A stretch of 64,000 bases of DNA from Methylobacterium sp. Leaf104 (GCF_001422885.1 NZ_LMMZ01000006.1:1-64000); one strand, 5' to 3'. Shown: positions 1-9,297, numbered from the stretch's first letter. Notes: generated from the sequence alone by a model not told the origin. A program made the numbers and translations.

Positions 1-104
1 ACCTTCGTGATCGCCGCCGTCAAAGACGTCTTGCCGTGATCCACGTGACCAATCGTGCCAATGTTGCAGTGCGGCTTCGTACGCGCGAATTTCTCTTTGG
101 CCAT
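1..104 (-). CDS. tuf: Elongation factor Tu, 5' end only (partial)
   Basis: Only the first 34 codons are present; the gene runs off the left edge of the window. The peptide begins [20 protein letters not shown] and contains the G1/P-loop motif GHVDHGKT at residues 19-26, diagnostic of EF-Tu, the GTPase that brings aminoacyl-tRNA to the ribosome. A purine-rich stretch (GGAAAGAGACG) lies directly before the ATG. The upstream neighbour is a TerB-like gene and not fusA, so this may be the copy outside the str operon; that is an inference, since the other copy is not visible. Confidence 0.95.
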   Translation of the reverse strand, partial: MAKEKFARTKPHCNIGTIGHVDHGKTSLTAAITK

Positions 105-248
105 CGTCTCTTTCCTGCGGCAAGCTCACACGAGCGGTCGCCCGGGCTGTCGCTCGACAAGGTGTCGAGCCGGGCGAAAGACGGGGGCCCGCTTAGAGGC
201 TTGCCGTCCTTTGATCAAGGGCCTTGCGGGATAAGCCGCTCCGGCCGG

Positions 249-710
249 CTACGGAACCGGGCGCCGGACGGGCGAGGCGGCGAGCAGCGCGGCCCGGTCC
301 AGTCCCAGGGCGGCGGCGATTTCCTCCAGCGCCCGCGCCTCCACGTCGGCGATGCCGTCGAGGTCGGCGACGTCCGCTGCGACGAGGAACGTCGCCTCGC
401 GCTCGTCCTGTCCGCGCCCCTCGATGGCGGCGACGCGGCGCAGGTTCTCGGCCCGGCCGGCGCGGGTCCGGGCGCGGGCGATACCGTCGTAGAGCTCGCT
501 CTCGAGCATCAGCCGGTCGTAGCCCTTCTCGAGGATCGGATTGGCCTGCAGGCCCGCCAGGGCCGTGTCGAATTCCGCGCTGGCGATCTCCCCGTCGGCG
601 ACCATCACGTTGGCGGCGGCCGCGACCATCGCCTGCATGAGGGCCTTGTCGCCGGCATAGGCGGTCACGGTCTGGCTGAACCGGCTGACGATGTCCTGGA
701 AGATGTTCAT
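249..710 (-). CDS. TerB family tellurite-resistance-like protein
   Basis: This 153-residue protein starts MNIFQDIVSRF. It has the all-helical TerB layout, with the acidic signature VMVADGEIASAEF near residues 36-48 and a second acidic helix VADVADLDGIAD near residue 115. In the family such acidic clusters bind divalent metal. The frame stays open upstream to 1250, but that extension has no TerB similarity and overlaps the neighbouring transporter, so the ATG at 710 is preferred. The cellular role of stand-alone TerB proteins is poorly defined; tellurite resistance should not be assumed. It lies upstream of tuf on the same strand with about 145 bp between. Confidence 0.85.
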   Translation of the reverse strand: MNIFQDIVSRFSQTVTAYAGDKALMQAMVAAAANVMVADGEIASAEFDTALAGLQANPILEKGYDRLMLESELYDGIARARTRAGRAENLRRVAAIEGRGQDEREATFLVAADVADLDGIADVEARALEEIAAALGLDRAALLAASPVRRPVP

Positions 711-808
711 GGGGACTCTGGAAGCGGACGGCATCGGGGGGCTGCGTGGCATCCACGCCGGGGCAGGCATCGCGGTTCCGCGCGCCGAAGACAAGCCGCT
801 GCCCCTGC

Positions 809-1252
809 TCAGAACAACGCCACCAGGGCGATGCCGCCGATCATCAGCACGCCTCCGAGCGCGCGCCACAGGGTGAGCGGATGCTGCTCGAATCCGATCC
901 ACCCGAAGTGGTCGAGCAGGATCGAGGTGATGACACCGGCGGTGACGAGGAGCCCGAGATAGGGCGCGGCGCCGATCTGCTGGGCGACGAAGAGCTGCGA
1001 CAGGATCAGGAACGCGCCCACCACGCCGCCGAACCAGGCCCAGAGCGGTACGGCCCGGATGTCGCCGAGGCTCGGCAGGGCGAAACGGCCGAGGACCAGT
1101 CCGATCAGGAGCAGAGTCACTCCACCGGCCAGCGACACGACGATCCCTGCGGCGAAGGGCTGCGTCAGGTTCTTGGAAAGGGTCGCGTTCACCCCCGACT
1201 GGACCGCATTGGCGATGCCGGCCAGGAGAGCGAAACCGTAGAGGAACCACAT
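809..1252 (-). CDS. DMT superfamily transporter, YdcZ/DUF606 type
   Basis: This 147-residue, very hydrophobic protein (MWFLYGFALLAGIANAVQSG) has about five membrane helices. It matches the DUF606/YdcZ half-size drug/metabolite transporter family, with the family-like N-terminal segment GIANAVQSGVNATLSK. Such proteins usually work as dimers; the substrate is unknown. The chosen ATG (1252) removes 52 upstream residues that are Arg-rich and not membrane-like. It is transcribed away from the heme oxygenase gene and does not look coupled to it. Confidence 0.85.
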   Translation of the reverse strand: MWFLYGFALLAGIANAVQSGVNATLSKNLTQPFAAGIVVSLAGGVTLLLIGLVLGRFALPSLGDIRAVPLWAWFGGVVGAFLILSQLFVAQQIGAAPYLGLLVTAGVITSILLDHFGWIGFEQHPLTLWRALGGVLMIGGIALVALF

Positions 1253-1391
1253 GGACGATCCTCGGCCTTCAGCGTTGCGGACCGGGCCGCGGGGGCGTGG
1301 CCGGGTCTGGAAGGTAGCCTGCGATAAGTCCTTGGCGAGGGTTCGGGATCGTCTAAGAACGCCGATGCCGCAGAACATCGAGGATCCGGGC

Positions 1392-2009
1392 ATGGACGGG
1401 ACGGCCATTTCGTCGGCGGACGCCGTCGAGCCGGGACCTGCGGAGAGCAGCGCGACCGAACCGCGCGATCTCCGCTTCGCCTTGCGCGCGGCGACCGACG
1501 CGGCGCACCGTCGCCTCGATGCGGGGTTTGCCGCGCATGATCTGAGCCGGCGGACCGACTATGCGACCTTCCTGTCGGCGATGCGCGATCCCTTCGTGCA
1601 GATCGAGGCTTGGCTCGACGGAGCCGATGCGGCGGACCTGCCGCCGGACTGGCCGGCGCGCCGGCGCGCCGATTTTCTCCTTGCCGACCTACGGGGTCTG
1701 GCGATCGGGGCGCCCGACACCCTTCCCGAGCCCCTGCCCCAGGGCTTGGCCGGGGCCGAGGCGCCTGGCCTTCTCTACGTGCTCGAAGGCTCCCGCCTCG
1801 GCGGGAAGGTCCTGCTGCGACAGGTCCTGGCCAGTTCCGACCCCGACGTCCGAGGGAATGCCCGCTTCCTTCGGCATGGCGAGGGTGCCCGCCTGTGGCC
1901 GAGCTTCGCGGCCTGGCTCGCCACTCGCCCAGCGGACGCCGAAGCCGCCGCGATCCGCGGTGCCCTGCGTGCCTTCGCGCTGTTCGAGACCGCCCAGGCC
2001 CGGGGCTAG
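1392..2009 (+). CDS. bphO: Biliverdin-producing heme oxygenase (BphO type)
   Basis: This 205-residue helical protein has the bacterial heme oxygenase pattern: LRAATDAAHRRLDAGF holds the likely proximal heme-ligand His near residue 35, and the distal helix shows LYVLEGSRLGGKVLLRQ. It opens heme to biliverdin, the chromophore of the bacteriophytochrome encoded convergently next door. The start at 1392 follows GAGGA with a 7-nt spacer; an ATG at 1365 would add nine residues. The stop codon overlaps the phytochrome stop by four bases (CTAG, 2006-2009). The pairing of the two genes strongly supports the function. Confidence 0.88.
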   Translation: MDGTAISSADAVEPGPAESSATEPRDLRFALRAATDAAHRRLDAGFAAHDLSRRTDYATFLSAMRDPFVQIEAWLDGADAADLPPDWPARRRADFLLADLRGLAIGAPDTLPEPLPQGLAGAEAPGLLYVLEGSRLGGKVLLRQVLASSDPDVRGNARFLRHGEGARLWPSFAAWLATRPADAEAAAIRGALRAFALFETAQARG

Positions 2010-4567
2010 GCTGGGACGGGGGGGCTCGCCAGGGCTCGCCGCAGCGTGTCGGCGGTGTAGGGCTTCTTGATCATCGTCACGGCACCCAGTTCGGGCGGGA
2101 TGCGGAAGCTCTCGCCGTATCCGGTGGCGAAGACGAAGGGCACGCCGGCCGCGACCAGGCGGCGGGCCACCGGCAGGCTCGTCTCAGCGCCTAGATTGAC
2201 GTCGAGCAGGGCGAAGCTCGGTCGGGCCGCCTCGATCTGCCGCAGGGCCTCGTGCACGGAGCCTGCCATGTCCACCGCGCTCGCTCCCAGCGTTGCGAGG
2301 ATCTCCTCCGCTTCGAGGGCGATGATCATGTTGTCCTCGACGACCAGGACGGAGCCCGACAGCGCCTTCGCGTCGAGCTCGGGCGAGCGCTCGCGCTCCC
2401 GGGACGGCGATGCCACGGCGGCCGGGGCGGCACGCACGTAGCGCGCCGGCACCGCGAAACGGCCGCGCAGGCCGGTGAGCTCGTAGGCGATCTCCGCCTC
2501 ACCCTTCAACTCGTAGGGGATCGAGCGCTCGATCAGCGTGGTGCCGAATCCACGCCGGCGGGGCGGCTTCACCGGAGGGCCGCCGCTCTCGCGCCAGTGG
2601 ATGACGAGGCACTCCGAGGCGTCGCGCTCCCAAGACACGTCGACTTCCCCAGCCGCCTCCGACAGGGCGCCGTACTTCGCCGAGTTCGTCATCAGTTCGT
2701 GGATGACGAGGGCGAGGGTGGAGAACGCCTGGGGTTCGAGGAGCACGTCGAGACCGTCCAGGCGGACGCGGCCGGCTTGCTGGTCGAGGTAGGCCTCGGC
2801 TTCGAGGGTGATGAGGTCGCGCAGGGAGCCCGGCCCCCAGTTGGTGGTGGTGATTTGGTCGTGCGCCCGGGCGAGCGCCTGGATGCGCTCGCCGATGACC
2901 CCTGCGAAATCTTCGACGCTGTCGGCCCCGGAGCGGCTCTGCGCGACGATGCCGCGGATGAGGTTGAGGATGTTGCGGACCCGGTGGTTCAACTCAGCGA
3001 TCAGCAGCTCCTGGCGCTCCTGCGCGGTCTTGCGCTCCTTCTCGGCGGAATCAGTGAGGCGCAGGATGACTTCGAGCAGCGTGATGCGCAGGGCCTCGGC
3101 GATGCGCAGGTCGGCCGCGCTCCAGGGCGCGGCCTGACCACGAACCACCTCCGTCCAAGCCTCGAAGCTCTTGCGCGGGGTGAGGCGCAGGCCGTTCGGC
3201 CCGAGGCTCGCCGGCTTCTCCGGATTGCCGGCCCAGGTGACGGTGCGGGCGATCTCGCGGCGGAAGAACACGAGGAAATCCCGCGGTGCCCGGGAGATGG
3301 GGATCGCCAGGAGGCCGGCCGCACGCTCGGTGTAATCGGCTGCCGGCGGATGGACCGCGCCGATCTCGTGGGTCGCGAAGGCGCGGCTCGTGGCCGTACG
3401 GTTCAGGAAGCGCACGAGTCCGGTGAATTCCTCCGCCGTCGGCGTCGCGCCCCGCAGGGTGATCTCGCCGTTGACCCAGACGCCGATGCCGTCGCAGGTG
3501 ACGATGCCGGCGATATCGTCGAGGAAGTCGGTGATGTTCTCCAGGCTCGTCCCGCCCGATGCGAGCGCGCCCATCAGCCGGTCGTGCAGCGCGCGGGAAC
3601 TGCCCTCGTAGGCGGCCTCCGCCTCGCGCTCGCGGCTTTCCAGGATCAGGGAGAACATCTGTCCGAACAGTTCGGCCCCGGTCCGACGCTCCAGGGAAAT
3701 GTGGCGCGGCTCGGTGTGGTGGCAGGCGAACAGGCCCCAGAGCTTTCCGCCGCGCAGGATCGACACGGAGAGCGAGGCCCCTACGCCCATGTTGCGCAGA
3801 TATTCCAGATGGATCGGCGACACCGTGCGCAGGGTGCTCAACGACAGGTCGAGCGGACGCCCGTCCGGATCGCGCTGTGGCAGGACGGCGACGGCCTGCG
3901 CATCGACGTCGGCGATGATGCGCAGCCAGTTGCGCTCGTAGAGAGCGCGTGCCTGCTTCGGGATGTCGGAGGCCGGGTAGTGCAGACCGAGATAGGGAGG
4001 CAGGCTGGAACGGGCGGATTCGGCGATCACCACGCCCGAGCCGTCGGGGTCGAAGCGGTAGACCATGGCCCGGTCGAACCCCGTCAGCGCCCGCATCTGG
4101 CGCACGGCCTCCCGGCAGAACGGCTCGAAGCCGACGGTCTGCTGGAGGCGCCCGACCATGCTGCGCACGAGATTGCCGGCGTTCAGGTGCTCGCTGACGC
4201 TCGGCTCGGCCTCGATGACGATGGTGCCGCCCGACAGGTGCAGGGCGATGTCGAAGGGGGCACCCCCCGGCTGCAGGGCGGTGCCGAAGATCCTGTCGAT
4301 GGCATCCGGCCCGCGAAGCGCCTGGAGATGGCCGCGGATCAGGTGAATCGCCTCGCCGTCGACGAGATCCGCCAACGGAAGGCCGAGAAGGTCCATCCCG
4401 CCATGACCGAGCCACTCTCCCGCGTTCTCGGAGGCCCGGACGACCATCCAATCCGGCGAGACGGCGATCAGGAAGCCGAAGGGCTGGACCGCGCCGAGGA
4501 TGTGGATCGGTTCGCGATCGCAGGAGGTCAGGTCGACGAGCCGGGCTGATTCTAAATGATCGGTCAT
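2006..4567 (-). CDS. bphP: Bacteriophytochrome HWE histidine kinase fused to a response-regulator receiver
   Basis: This 853-residue red/far-red photoreceptor carries, in order: a PAS domain with the biliverdin-attachment Cys16 (VDLTSCDREPIH); a GAF domain with the pocket motif PASDIP; a PHY domain with the tongue motif PRKSF near residue 462; an HWE-type kinase with the phospho-acceptor His in ELNHRVRNILNLIRG near residue 528, an N-box IHELMTNSAKYGALS and the HWRE motif; and a C-terminal receiver (VLVVEDN, acceptor Asp in LLDVNLG, KKPY). The ATG at 4567 is chosen because the further upstream frame is unlike phytochrome. The fused receiver probably takes the phosphate from the kinase. The convergent heme oxygenase supplies the chromophore. 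Confidence 0.95.
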   Translation of the reverse strand: MTDHLESARLVDLTSCDREPIHILGAVQPFGFLIAVSPDWMVVRASENAGEWLGHGGMDLLGLPLADLVDGEAIHLIRGHLQALRGPDAIDRIFGTALQPGGAPFDIALHLSGGTIVIEAEPSVSEHLNAGNLVRSMVGRLQQTVGFEPFCREAVRQMRALTGFDRAMVYRFDPDGSGVVIAESARSSLPPYLGLHYPASDIPKQARALYERNWLRIIADVDAQAVAVLPQRDPDGRPLDLSLSTLRTVSPIHLEYLRNMGVGASLSVSILRGGKLWGLFACHHTEPRHISLERRTGAELFGQMFSLILESREREAEAAYEGSSRALHDRLMGALASGGTSLENITDFLDDIAGIVTCDGIGVWVNGEITLRGATPTAEEFTGLVRFLNRTATSRAFATHEIGAVHPPAADYTERAAGLLAIPISRAPRDFLVFFRREIARTVTWAGNPEKPASLGPNGLRLTPRKSFEAWTEVVRGQAAPWSAADLRIAEALRITLLEVILRLTDSAEKERKTAQERQELLIAELNHRVRNILNLIRGIVAQSRSGADSVEDFAGVIGERIQALARAHDQITTTNWGPGSLRDLITLEAEAYLDQQAGRVRLDGLDVLLEPQAFSTLALVIHELMTNSAKYGALSEAAGEVDVSWERDASECLVIHWRESGGPPVKPPRRRGFGTTLIERSIPYELKGEAEIAYELTGLRGRFAVPARYVRAAPAAVASPSRERERSPELDAKALSGSVLVVEDNMIIALEAEEILATLGASAVDMAGSVHEALRQIEAARPSFALLDVNLGAETSLPVARRLVAAGVPFVFATGYGESFRIPPELGAVTMIKKPYTADTLRRALASPPVPA

Positions 4568-4712
4568 CAGGTTTCTGGTTCGTCGGTCCCAAGTCCGCTC
4601 CGAGTGGCGCGTCGAGAACAACGACGGACCGTCGCGAAAGTCTCCTCGATAGTCGTGCAACGGACACAGTTCCCGGTCGACCGTGTTCGAGGCGCCACAG
4701 GCGACCGCCGAC

Positions 4713-5060
4713 TCAGCCCGTTCGACCCCCATCGGACCGGGTTCCGATCCGGTGCGCGAGTCCAGCCGTGAGGGCGGCTCCGATCAGATAGGTGGCAAGA
4801 CCCAGCGCTCCGCCTTCCAACCAGAAGCCTGTGCGGCCCGGAACCACTCCGGAGGCGGCGAGGCAGCCGGCCAGGGCCGCTGCCCCGACAAGCGCGCGGG
4901 CACTCCATCGGGCAGCCGGCGTGCGTGGCGGGCCCGTCAGCATGCCGACGGTGCAGCCGAGGAGTGCGCTGGCGATCGCCAGGGGCCAGAGCGTCGTTGC
5001 CAGGAGGGTCACGCCATCGGCCTCGGTTGAATCGTCATGATCGCGCCGCGATGCCGACAC
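4713..5060 (-). CDS. Small three-helix membrane protein of unknown function
   Basis: This is a 115-residue frame with a GTG start that overlaps the end of the OmpA-family gene by 26 bp, suggesting translational coupling. Three hydrophobic segments are visible, near residues 17-42 (TLLATTLWPLAIASALLG), 50-73 and 80-105. I do not recognise a family. Its position directly behind an envelope protein suggests an envelope role, but nothing in the sequence defines it. Confidence 0.65.
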   Translation of the reverse strand: MSASRRDHDDSTEADGVTLLATTLWPLAIASALLGCTVGMLTGPPRTPAARWSARALVGAAALAGCLAASGVVPGRTGFWLEGGALGLATYLIGAALTAGLAHRIGTRSDGGRTG

Positions 5061-7044
5061 CCTGCCCAGGCGGCCGCTGCAGGCCCGGCGGTGCGACCGT
5101 GACCTGCTCCGGGCGGAGTCCGGCCTGGAGCAGGTACTCCACGATGGCGAGGGCGCGCACTTGCGCGAGGTCGGGGGCGGGTTCCGTGGGCATGGCGGGT
5201 TTGGGTTCCGGCTTGGCGGCCTTGTCCTTCGAGGCCGTCTTGCCGGATGCCTTGTCTCCGGAGGATTTGATCGATGCCTTGGCAGAATCCTTGGTCGCGT
5301 CCTTGGACGTCTCCAGCGAGGCGGTGCTCTCCACCGCGGTCTCGGCGACGGGCTTGGGGGCCGCGGCCCCGGTCGGGTCGAGGTGACCCGTGATCACGAG
5401 GCGCAGGGTCGGACAGGTCTTGCCGAGGGCGGCGATCCCGTCGAGGAGCGGGTAGAAGGCCGGCTTCAGGGTCGTGCTTCCGGGCGGAAACACGAGGGGC
5501 TGGCCCGCGGCGAGACGGCCCTCGATCGCGGCGGCGCAGGCCTCCGGTGTACGGGCCGGTGCCGCGTCGGGCGTCGTCACGGCGACTTCTGCGGTCCAGC
5601 CCGGCGGCATGGCGGACGACAGATCGTCGGAGATCCGCCGGGAGCCCTGGGCATACGGGCTCTCGCCCGTCAGGGTCAGGGAGCGATCGGCGATCTGGGC
5701 CTCGCCCCGCGCCAGCAGAGCGAGGGCCGTCGCGGTGGACCGGAGCACCCGGGCGAGCTCGTGCGGAGCTCCTTCGCCGAGGCGTGTGCGGTCGATCAGG
5801 CGCTCGCGGAACAGCCGCGGCCGCAGAGTCCCGAGCAGGATCTCCCGCGTCTCGGCATCCGGCAGGTGGCCCGTCACCGTCACGGCCTCGACATCGCGCC
5901 GAAGTGCGACGCGGTAGGGCGACAGCGGCCGCGTCGTCAGGGCGGTGCCGCCCCGACCCAGACCGGCGGGCATCCCGTCACGCAGCAAGGCCTCGATCTC
6001 GGGAATGGCCTGCGCGTCGAGGGCGACCCCATTCACGGCCACGCGCCCATCGGCGACGCCGACGCTGCCCTCCTGGATCAAAGCTGCGAGTTGCAGGACG
6101 AAGCGGGCCATGGCGCCGGCGTTCACGTCCGCCGGAAGCCCGCGGGCGTTGCGCATCCGGTCCTCGACCTGCCCGGTTTCGGACACCTGCGCCGCCTGGG
6201 CCCGGATCTCGGCACGGACGGATTCCGAGACCACGTGACCCGAGAGCGTGACCGCGCCACCGGGTTCGCGCATCACCACGAAGCGAAAATCCGGGACGAT
6301 GGCCGGAAGGATCTCGATCCGGCCGAGGTTGTAGCCGGTGGGCAGATCGGTCAGGGCGCTCCGCACGGCCGCGTCGTCGGCGATCGAGGCCGCCTCGCCG
6401 ACGACCGAGAGGCGCGTGTCTTCCAGCATCACCCGGCCGCCGGGGGCGAGGGCGCGCAGGCGTGCCAGGGCGTAGGCGGCCGCGGTGGCGAAATCCGTGG
6501 GCGCCCCGAGAGCGGCGCGCGCGCGATCGCGCAGGACCATCCCCGGCTCGAGGGCGGGTGTGAGTTGCTCGGCCAGGGCGCCTGCGCCGATCTCGGCCGG
6601 CCGGACCCCCGTGAGCGCGACGCCGTCCCGCTCCCGGGTCGCGATCCAGACGAAGGGCGAGGCCAGCTCGACCACCCCGACCGGGCCGACGACGCGTCGA
6701 ACACCCTCGATGGCGGCGAGGCGCCGATGGGCCGCATCGCGGGTGGCGGCATCGGGCGCCTCACCGGTGACCAGGAGGTCGCGACCGTCGACGGCCACGC
6801 GCAGCCACGGCTCTGCGCCCGCCGCCGCCGTCGCCCGGGCTATCGCGTCGGCCTCGACGCCGAGCTGCGTCTCGAAGCGCGGCGTGATCCAGGCGGCGGA
6901 AAGGCCGAGGATCAGCGCGAGCCCGGGCAGGCCGGCGGCCCAGCCGAGACGGCGGCATCGGTCACGGAGTACGGAAGCGGCGGACACGTCGGACCCCGAT
7001 GGCAGGCGGCGCGCGGGAGCGAACGCCAGGATGGTATCCCACAC
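5035..7044 (-). CDS. OmpA-family protein with BON-like repeats
   Basis: This 669-residue protein has a GTG start and one N-terminal membrane anchor (LPGLALILGLSAAWI, about residues 39-57). The long middle part has recurring BON-like units such as RVAVDGRDLLVTGEAPDAAT, GGAVTLSGHVVSE and EAVTVTGHLPDAETRE. The C-terminus is an OmpA-type peptidoglycan-binding domain. There the conserved Asp (GHLDPTG) and Arg (VRALAIVEYL) are both kept but separated by a roughly 66-residue Ala/Lys/Ser-rich linker. The protein probably tethers the inner membrane to peptidoglycan. It lies 33 bp behind the ABC-F gene and is probably co-transcribed with it and with the small membrane protein. Confidence 0.85.
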   Translation of the reverse strand: MWDTILAFAPARRLPSGSDVSAASVLRDRCRRLGWAAGLPGLALILGLSAAWITPRFETQLGVEADAIARATAAAGAEPWLRVAVDGRDLLVTGEAPDAATRDAAHRRLAAIEGVRRVVGPVGVVELASPFVWIATRERDGVALTGVRPAEIGAGALAEQLTPALEPGMVLRDRARAALGAPTDFATAAAYALARLRALAPGGRVMLEDTRLSVVGEAASIADDAAVRSALTDLPTGYNLGRIEILPAIVPDFRFVVMREPGGAVTLSGHVVSESVRAEIRAQAAQVSETGQVEDRMRNARGLPADVNAGAMARFVLQLAALIQEGSVGVADGRVAVNGVALDAQAIPEIEALLRDGMPAGLGRGGTALTTRPLSPYRVALRRDVEAVTVTGHLPDAETREILLGTLRPRLFRERLIDRTRLGEGAPHELARVLRSTATALALLARGEAQIADRSLTLTGESPYAQGSRRISDDLSSAMPPGWTAEVAVTTPDAAPARTPEACAAAIEGRLAAGQPLVFPPGSTTLKPAFYPLLDGIAALGKTCPTLRLVITGHLDPTGAAAPKPVAETAVESTASLETSKDATKDSAKASIKSSGDKASGKTASKDKAAKPEPKPAMPTEPAPDLAQVRALAIVEYLLQAGLRPEQVTVAPPGLQRPPGQGVGIAARS

Positions 7045-7077
7045 GCATTTCGCGGCATCATGAAGGCCGGGCGCCGC

Positions 7078-8901
7078 TCAGGCGTCGCGCAGCATCTCCA
7101 GTTCGAGCCAGCGGTCCTCGGCCTTGGCCAATTCGGTCTCGGCGACGCCGAGGAGGTCCGAAGCCTTCGCGAAGCGGGCCGGGTCGCGGGCGTAGAGGCC
7201 CGAATCGGCCAGGACATCGCGCAGCTTGGCAATGTCGGATTCCAGCTTCCTCATCCGGTCAGGCAGGGTCTTCAGTTCGTGCTGGTCCTTGAAGCCGAGC
7301 TTCGGCTTGCCGACAGGGCTAACCGCATCGCCGGACTTGGCGCGATCCTTCGCATCGGCGCGGGCCTCGGCCTTCTCGGCCCGCCCGGCCGCCGCCCGGG
7401 CCTGCACGCCCTCACCACGCTGTGCGATCATGTCGGTGTAGCCGCCGGCATATTCGACCCAGCGGCCCTCCCCCTCGCTGACCAGAACGCTGCCCACGAC
7501 CCGGTCGAGAAAGTCCCGGTCGTGGCTCACCAGGATCAGGGTGCCGGAGTAATCCGCCAGCATCTCCTGCAGGAGGTCGAGGGTCTCGAGGTCGAGGTCG
7601 TTGGTGGGCTCATCGAGGACGAGGAGGTTCGCGGGCTGGGCCAGGGCGCGGGCGATGAGCAGACGGTTGCGCTCGCCGCCGGAGAGTACGCTCACCGGAG
7701 TCCGGGCCTGCTCGGGGGCGAACAGGAAGTCCTTGAGATAGCCGATGACGTGCCGGCTGACGCCGCCGACGATCACCGAATCTCCGCTGCCGCCGGTGAG
7801 CACCTCCGTCACCGTCATGGTCGGTTCCAGCACCGCACGGGCCTGGTCGAGGAGCATCATCTTGAGATTGGTGCCGAGCGCCACCGAACCGGAATCCGGC
7901 GCGAGCTGCCCGGTGAGCAGGTTGATCAGCGTGGTCTTGCCGGCACCGTTGGCTCCGACGATGCCGAGGCGGTCGCCGCGCATCACCCGGAGCGAGAGAT
8001 CGTCGACGATCTCGCGCGCGCCGTAGGCCTTGGCCGCGTGCTTGGCCTCGATCACCAGGGCGCCGGAGCTCTCGGCCTCCGTCGAGGTCATGGTCGCGGT
8101 GCCGACCGGCCGGCGATCCTCACGCCGCTCCTTGCGCAGGGCGTGAAGGTTGCCGAGGCGGCGCACGTTGCGCTTGCGGCGCGCGGTGACGCCGTAGCGC
8201 AGCCAGTGCTCCTCGTCGGCGATCTTGCGCTCCAGCTTGTGCCGGTCGCGCTCCTCCTCCTCGAAGAAGGCGTCGCGCCAGGCCTCGAAGGTGGAGAAGC
8301 CCTGCTCGATCCTGCGCGTGACCCCGCGGTCGAGCCAGATCGTGGTCTTCGACAGGGCCGAGAGGAAGCGCCGGTCGTGGCTGATCAGCACGAGGGCGCC
8401 GCGCACGCTCTTCAGCTCGGCTTCGAGCCACTCGATCGCCGGCAGGTCGAGGTGATTGGTGGGCTCGTCGAGGAGCAGGATGTCTGGCTCCGGCGCCAGG
8501 GCCTGGGCGAGCGCCACCCGCCGCCCCTCGCCGCCCGAAAGGCTCTTCGGATTCTCGGCGCCGGTCATCCCCAGATTCTCGAGGAGGTAGCGCGCCCGGT
8601 AAGCGTCGTCCCCTTGGGTGAGGCCGGATTCGACGAAGTCGAGGGTGGTCTCGAATCCGGAGAAGTCGGGCTCCTGCGCCAGGTAGCGGATCGTGGTGCC
8701 GGGCTGGACGAAGCGCACGCCGCGGTCGGGCTCGACGAGCCCCGCGGCGATCTTCATCAGGGTGGACTTGCCCGAGCCGTTGCGGCCCACGAGGCAGGTG
8801 CGCTCGCCGGGGGAGATCGCGAGCTCGGCGCGCTCGATCAGCGGGGTTCCGCCGAAGGTGAGCGCGACGTCTTGGAGGGTGAGGAGCGGAGGAGCGGCCA
8901 T
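7078..8901 (-). CDS. ABC-F family ATPase (Uup-like)
   Basis: This 607-residue soluble protein has two ABC ATPase domains and no membrane segment. Domain 1 has Walker A GRNGSGKST, signature LSGGEGRR and Walker B DILLLDEPTNHLD. Domain 2 has [17 protein letters not shown] and LLVLDEPTNDLD. A charged linker joins them, and a C-terminal coiled-coil-like stretch (ELKTLPDRMRKLESDIAKLRD) resembles the Uup DNA-binding tail. ABC-F proteins act on ribosomes or, for Uup, on branched DNA, and are not transporters. The Uup assignment rests on the C-terminal region and is moderately secure. Confidence 0.92.
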   Translation of the reverse strand: MAAPPLLTLQDVALTFGGTPLIERAELAISPGERTCLVGRNGSGKSTLMKIAAGLVEPDRGVRFVQPGTTIRYLAQEPDFSGFETTLDFVESGLTQGDDAYRARYLLENLGMTGAENPKSLSGGEGRRVALAQALAPEPDILLLDEPTNHLDLPAIEWLEAELKSVRGALVLISHDRRFLSALSKTTIWLDRGVTRRIEQGFSTFEAWRDAFFEEEERDRHKLERKIADEEHWLRYGVTARRKRNVRRLGNLHALRKERREDRRPVGTATMTSTEAESSGALVIEAKHAAKAYGAREIVDDLSLRVMRGDRLGIVGANGAGKTTLINLLTGQLAPDSGSVALGTNLKMMLLDQARAVLEPTMTVTEVLTGGSGDSVIVGGVSRHVIGYLKDFLFAPEQARTPVSVLSGGERNRLLIARALAQPANLLVLDEPTNDLDLETLDLLQEMLADYSGTLILVSHDRDFLDRVVGSVLVSEGEGRWVEYAGGYTDMIAQRGEGVQARAAAGRAEKAEARADAKDRAKSGDAVSPVGKPKLGFKDQHELKTLPDRMRKLESDIAKLRDVLADSGLYARDPARFAKASDLLGVAETELAKAEDRWLELEMLRDA

Positions 8902-8981
8902 GGGGCGGGCTTATGGCAGCGACCGCGTCGCCGGACAAACCCGCAATGGGGGTGCCGGACCAATCCCCCGGCGCGTCCTGC

Positions 8982-9209
8982 TCACATCGTGGGGTTGGCG
9001 GGCCCCGTGGGCATCGGGTCGGGAGCGATCGCCGGCCCGATATCCGGATCGTTGACCGGGATCTCGGTGGGCGTCACGTCGGGCGCTTCGGTCGGCGTCG
9101 TGCCCGGCACGTCGGTGCCGGGGGTATCGGGGCCGGGCGCCGGTGTCTGAGGGGCTTCGTAGGGCGTCTCGGGGATTGGGGCTTCCGGGATCGGGCCGGG
9201 GTTCGACAT
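8982..9209 (-). CDS. Short proline-rich acidic protein, unknown function
   Basis: This 75-residue frame starts MSNPGPIPEAPIPETPYEAP and is built almost wholly of Pro, Thr, Asp, Glu, Gly and Ala, with a repeated TPTE-hydrophobic-P element (TPTEAP, TPTEIP). It is probably intrinsically disordered. A GAGAGG-like ribosome site precedes the ATG. There is no signal peptide or membrane segment. It sits between the PHA-system gene and the ABC-F gene on the same strand. I do not recognise a family; the ribosome site and the compositional bias argue that it is real, but this is not certain. Confidence 0.55.
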   Translation of the reverse strand: MSNPGPIPEAPIPETPYEAPQTPAPGPDTPGTDVPGTTPTEAPDVTPTEIPVNDPDIGPAIAPDPMPTGPANPTM

Positions 9210-9297
9210 CGCTTGCGCCTCTCAAGAGCCTCAGGGACGGACCGGTGGAACAGTCCGCCGCCGAGGGAGGTTCCGGGCGCGACGCGGCCGGTTTCCG

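Noticed and set aside
5161..9150. Plus-strand open frame of 1,329 codons
   Set aside because: It is the antisense of the OmpA-family and ABC-F genes. Both have unmistakable domains on the minus strand; the long frame only reflects high G+C and codon bias.
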